Below, piece by piece: positions 62,328-64,000 of a DNA stretch of 64,000 nucleotides. A program made the position numbers and the translations under genes. Origin of the DNA: Ruegeria sp. PrR005 (lineage in GTDB: Bacteria; Pseudomonadota; Alphaproteobacteria; Rhodobacterales; Rhodobacteraceae); NCBI RefSeq assembly GCF_010500245.1, contig NZ_JAAGOX010000002.1, forward strand, positions 62,001 through 126,000, written 5' to 3'. The notes under the pieces were generated by a model. That model saw nothing but the letters and a program-made list of their open reading frames with translations, was not told the origin of the DNA and searched no databases. How positions within the stretch are numbered: the stretch's first letter is position 1; every line of letters begins with the position of its first letter.

Positions 62328-64000
62328 ATGGAACGACGGATCGCTGCCATTCTTGCTGCTGACATGGTCGGGTTCAGCCGCCTCGTCGAGGCTGACGAGA
62401 TCGGCACGCTTGAGCGGCAGAAAGCCTATCGGCATGACCTGATCGACCCGCTGATCGGGCAGTTCCAGGGACAGGTTGTCAAACTGACCGGCGATGGGTT
62501 GATTGCCGAATTCTCCTCGGTCGTGGCTGCCGTGCAATTTGCGCTGACCCTCCAGCGTCAGGTCACGGCGCGGGAGCAGGGTCAACCGGAGGATCGCCGG
62601 ATCAGGTACCGCTTGGCGGTCAACCTGGGTGATGTGATCTTTGACGAGGGCGATGTCTATGGCGACGGGGTGAACATCGCGGCCCGGATGGAGGAGATGG
62701 CCGAACCCGGTGGGATTGTCGTTTCCGGCACCGTCTTTGATCTGCTGAAATCGAATGTCGATGCACATTATGAACCGCTGGGGGAGAAGCGGCTCAAGAA
62801 CATTGCGACCCCGGTCCGGGTTTACCGGGTGGTTCCGGGTCTGGCGCAAGGCGGCGCACGACCCGAGAAGGCGAGGCGGCGCTGGCCGCTGCTGGCGGTT
62901 TTTTGCGGCGCGGCCACGGCGATGGCGATCTCACTCTGGGTGATCTATGCCGCGCTGGCCGGAAAGCCGGCAGACCTTGCCCCCGGCAAACCGTCTCTGG
63001 CGGTTCTGCCGCTGGACAACCTGAGCGGCGACCCCTCGCAGGATTGGTTTGCCGACGGGCTGAGCGAAGATCTGACCACCGACCTGTCACGGCATCCGGG
63101 GCTGTTTGTCATCGCCCGCAACTCGGCCTTTGCTTCGGCGGAAACCGCGCGTGACCCGGTCGAGGTAGCGCGCATGCTGAAGGTGGCCTATGTGATCGAG
63201 GGCAGCGTTCGCCGGGTGGGCGAGACGCTGCGGATCAATGTGCAACTGGTCGATGCCGGTACCGGCGGGCATGTCTGGGCCGAAAGGTACGACGGCACGC
63301 CCGAGGATGTTCTGGCATTCATGGACGGTGTGTCCGACGCCGTTCTGGGGGCGTTGGATCTGGCCGATCCTCAGAATGGCAAGACCGTGTCCACCGGCGA
63401 AACCGGCAATGCCCGGGCATTCGATGCGTTTCTGGAGGGCTGGGGGCATTACAAGCAGTCCACTCCGACCGGTTTGCAGGCGGCGATCCCGTTATTTGAA
63501 CGAGCGTTGGAGCTTGATCCGGATTACGGACGCGCCCATGCCGCGCTGGCGGCCACCTATTTTGCCGCATGGGAAAGATTCAGAGCCGCAGATCTGGGGT
63601 ATGACATGGAGCAGCGTCGAGCCCTGATGGTGCTGTCCGAACGCTACCTGGAAAAGGCATTGTTGCATCCGACAGGTCTGGCCCATCAAGTTGCGGCGCA
63701 GATTCACCGGTTGAATGGTCGCCAGAAGGACATGTTGCGTTCGGCGCAGGCGGCGGTTGCGCTGGAACCGGGAGACCCCGAAGGCCATGCGGTCCTGAGT
63801 TTTGCGCTGGTTTTGGACGGGCGCGCGGCAGAGGGGCTGGAGGCGATTGAGACGGCAATGGCCATCGAACCTCTTTACCCGCCCAATTACCTTTTGGCGA
63901 AGGGTATCGCACTGTTTCAATTGGGGCGATATGAAGAGGCAGTTGAAGCGCTGGAGCGGACACGGGCACGGGATCCGGTCAATCAGGGCGGGCCGTTGTA
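62328..64000 (+). CDS. class III adenylate/guanylate cyclase with membrane span, TolB-like domain and TPRs (partial)
   Basis: Open from the ATG at 62328 to the right edge (557 residues read). Residues 1 to about 170 are a class III nucleotide cyclase domain: ILAADMVGFSRLVEADE (first metal Asp), LTGDGLIAEF (second Asp), YGDGVNIAARMEEMAEPG. One membrane span at about residues 187-210. Then the domain PSLAVLPLDNLSGDPSQDWFADGLSEDLTTDLSR, typical of TolB-like cyclase partners, and VIEGSVRRVGETLRINVQLVDA. From about residue 360 TPR-like repeats (AFDAFLEGWGHYK, AIPLFERALELDPDYGRAHA). The C-terminus is beyond the window. Synthesised cAMP or cGMP would be cytoplasmic. Confidence 0.9.
   Translation, partial: MERRIAAILAADMVGFSRLVEADEIGTLERQKAYRHDLIDPLIGQFQGQVVKLTGDGLIAEFSSVVAAVQFALTLQRQVTAREQGQPEDRRIRYRLAVNLGDVIFDEGDVYGDGVNIAARMEEMAEPGGIVVSGTVFDLLKSNVDAHYEPLGEKRLKNIATPVRVYRVVPGLAQGGARPEKARRRWPLLAVFCGAATAMAISLWVIYAALAGKPADLAPGKPSLAVLPLDNLSGDPSQDWFADGLSEDLTTDLSRHPGLFVIARNSAFASAETARDPVEVARMLKVAYVIEGSVRRVGETLRINVQLVDAGTGGHVWAERYDGTPEDVLAFMDGVSDAVLGALDLADPQNGKTVSTGETGNARAFDAFLEGWGHYKQSTPTGLQAAIPLFERALELDPDYGRAHAALAATYFAAWERFRAADLGYDMEQRRALMVLSERYLEKALLHPTGLAHQVAAQIHRLNGRQKDMLRSAQAAVALEPGDPEGHAVLSFALVLDGRAAEGLEAIETAMAIEPLYPPNYLLAKGIALFQLGRYEEAVEALERTRARDPVNQGGPL

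Overview
The window comes from a GC-rich alphaproteobacterium, almost certainly a marine Roseobacter-group member of the Rhodobacteraceae (Ruegeria-like). Evidence: about 63% GC with G/C-ending codons, three TRAP transporters, several ABC importers for organic N and C compounds, a twin-arginine formate dehydrogenase locus of the type found in these bacteria, and tightly overlapping (ATGA) operons. No rRNA, tRNA, insertion sequence, prophage or CRISPR array was seen. It reads as ordinary chromosomal, metabolically rich DNA.

Layout. (1) 1-6916: a LysR regulator (cut by the left edge) diverges from a membrane-dipeptidase gene and a complete dipeptide-type ABC importer. (2) 7270-11958: TRAP transporter P-Q-M, an amidase and a 64-residue membrane protein. 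(3) 11963-13658: a glycosyltransferase-like gene and a secreted protein of unknown function. (4) 13684-17124, minus strand: 3-hydroxyanthranilate dioxygenase followed by a second TRAP transporter. (5) 17437-18069: a double cupin. (6) 18249-30323: reductive pyrimidine degradation, with PreT and PreA, an MFS transporter, a RutR-like regulator, an M20 carbamoylase, dihydropyrimidinase, a cupin and an NMT1-type ABC importer. A perfect RutR-type operator sits in front of the carbamoylase and a degenerate one in front of preT.

(7) 30493-47611: tungstate and formate dehydrogenase region. TupBCA imports tungstate. A ten-gene minus-strand run (42081 to 32864) carries DUF3305, DUF3306, a TorD-like chaperone, a small Tat protein, Cys-type formate dehydrogenase alpha, beta and gamma subunits, a WD40-cytochrome c fusion, a 41-residue peptide and an HTH plus periplasmic-binding-like regulator. 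Diverging from it is a 649-residue multi-[4Fe-4S] protein. Beyond that lie a fusion of half a TupA-like domain with cytochrome c, and an overlapping operon of an Mrp-type Fe-S carrier with three small accessory genes. The logic appears to be tungstate uptake, cofactor and Fe-S assembly, periplasmic formate oxidation, and electron delivery to quinone and cytochrome c.

(8) 47612-52452: a repeat-containing gap, a flavin reductase, a membrane-anchored exonuclease, a small membrane protein and a cNMP/CBS/DUF294 protein. The last three are a typical neighbour set of acetate genes. (9) 52507-57413: acetate uptake and activation (symporter, DUF4212 small subunit, adenylate kinase, acetyl-CoA synthetase). 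(10) 57877-62179: a third TRAP transporter followed by split sulfopyruvate-decarboxylase-type subunits. (11) 62328-64000: a class III cyclase with TPRs, cut by the right edge, preceded by two 16-bp direct repeats.

The most unusual items are the half-TupA/cytochrome c fusion, the WD40-cytochrome c fusion in the formate dehydrogenase operon, the membrane HAMP/PAS/exonuclease protein, the adenylate kinase inside the acetate operon, and the tandem repeats in front of the cyclase. All family assignments are from reading motifs; no database search was possible.
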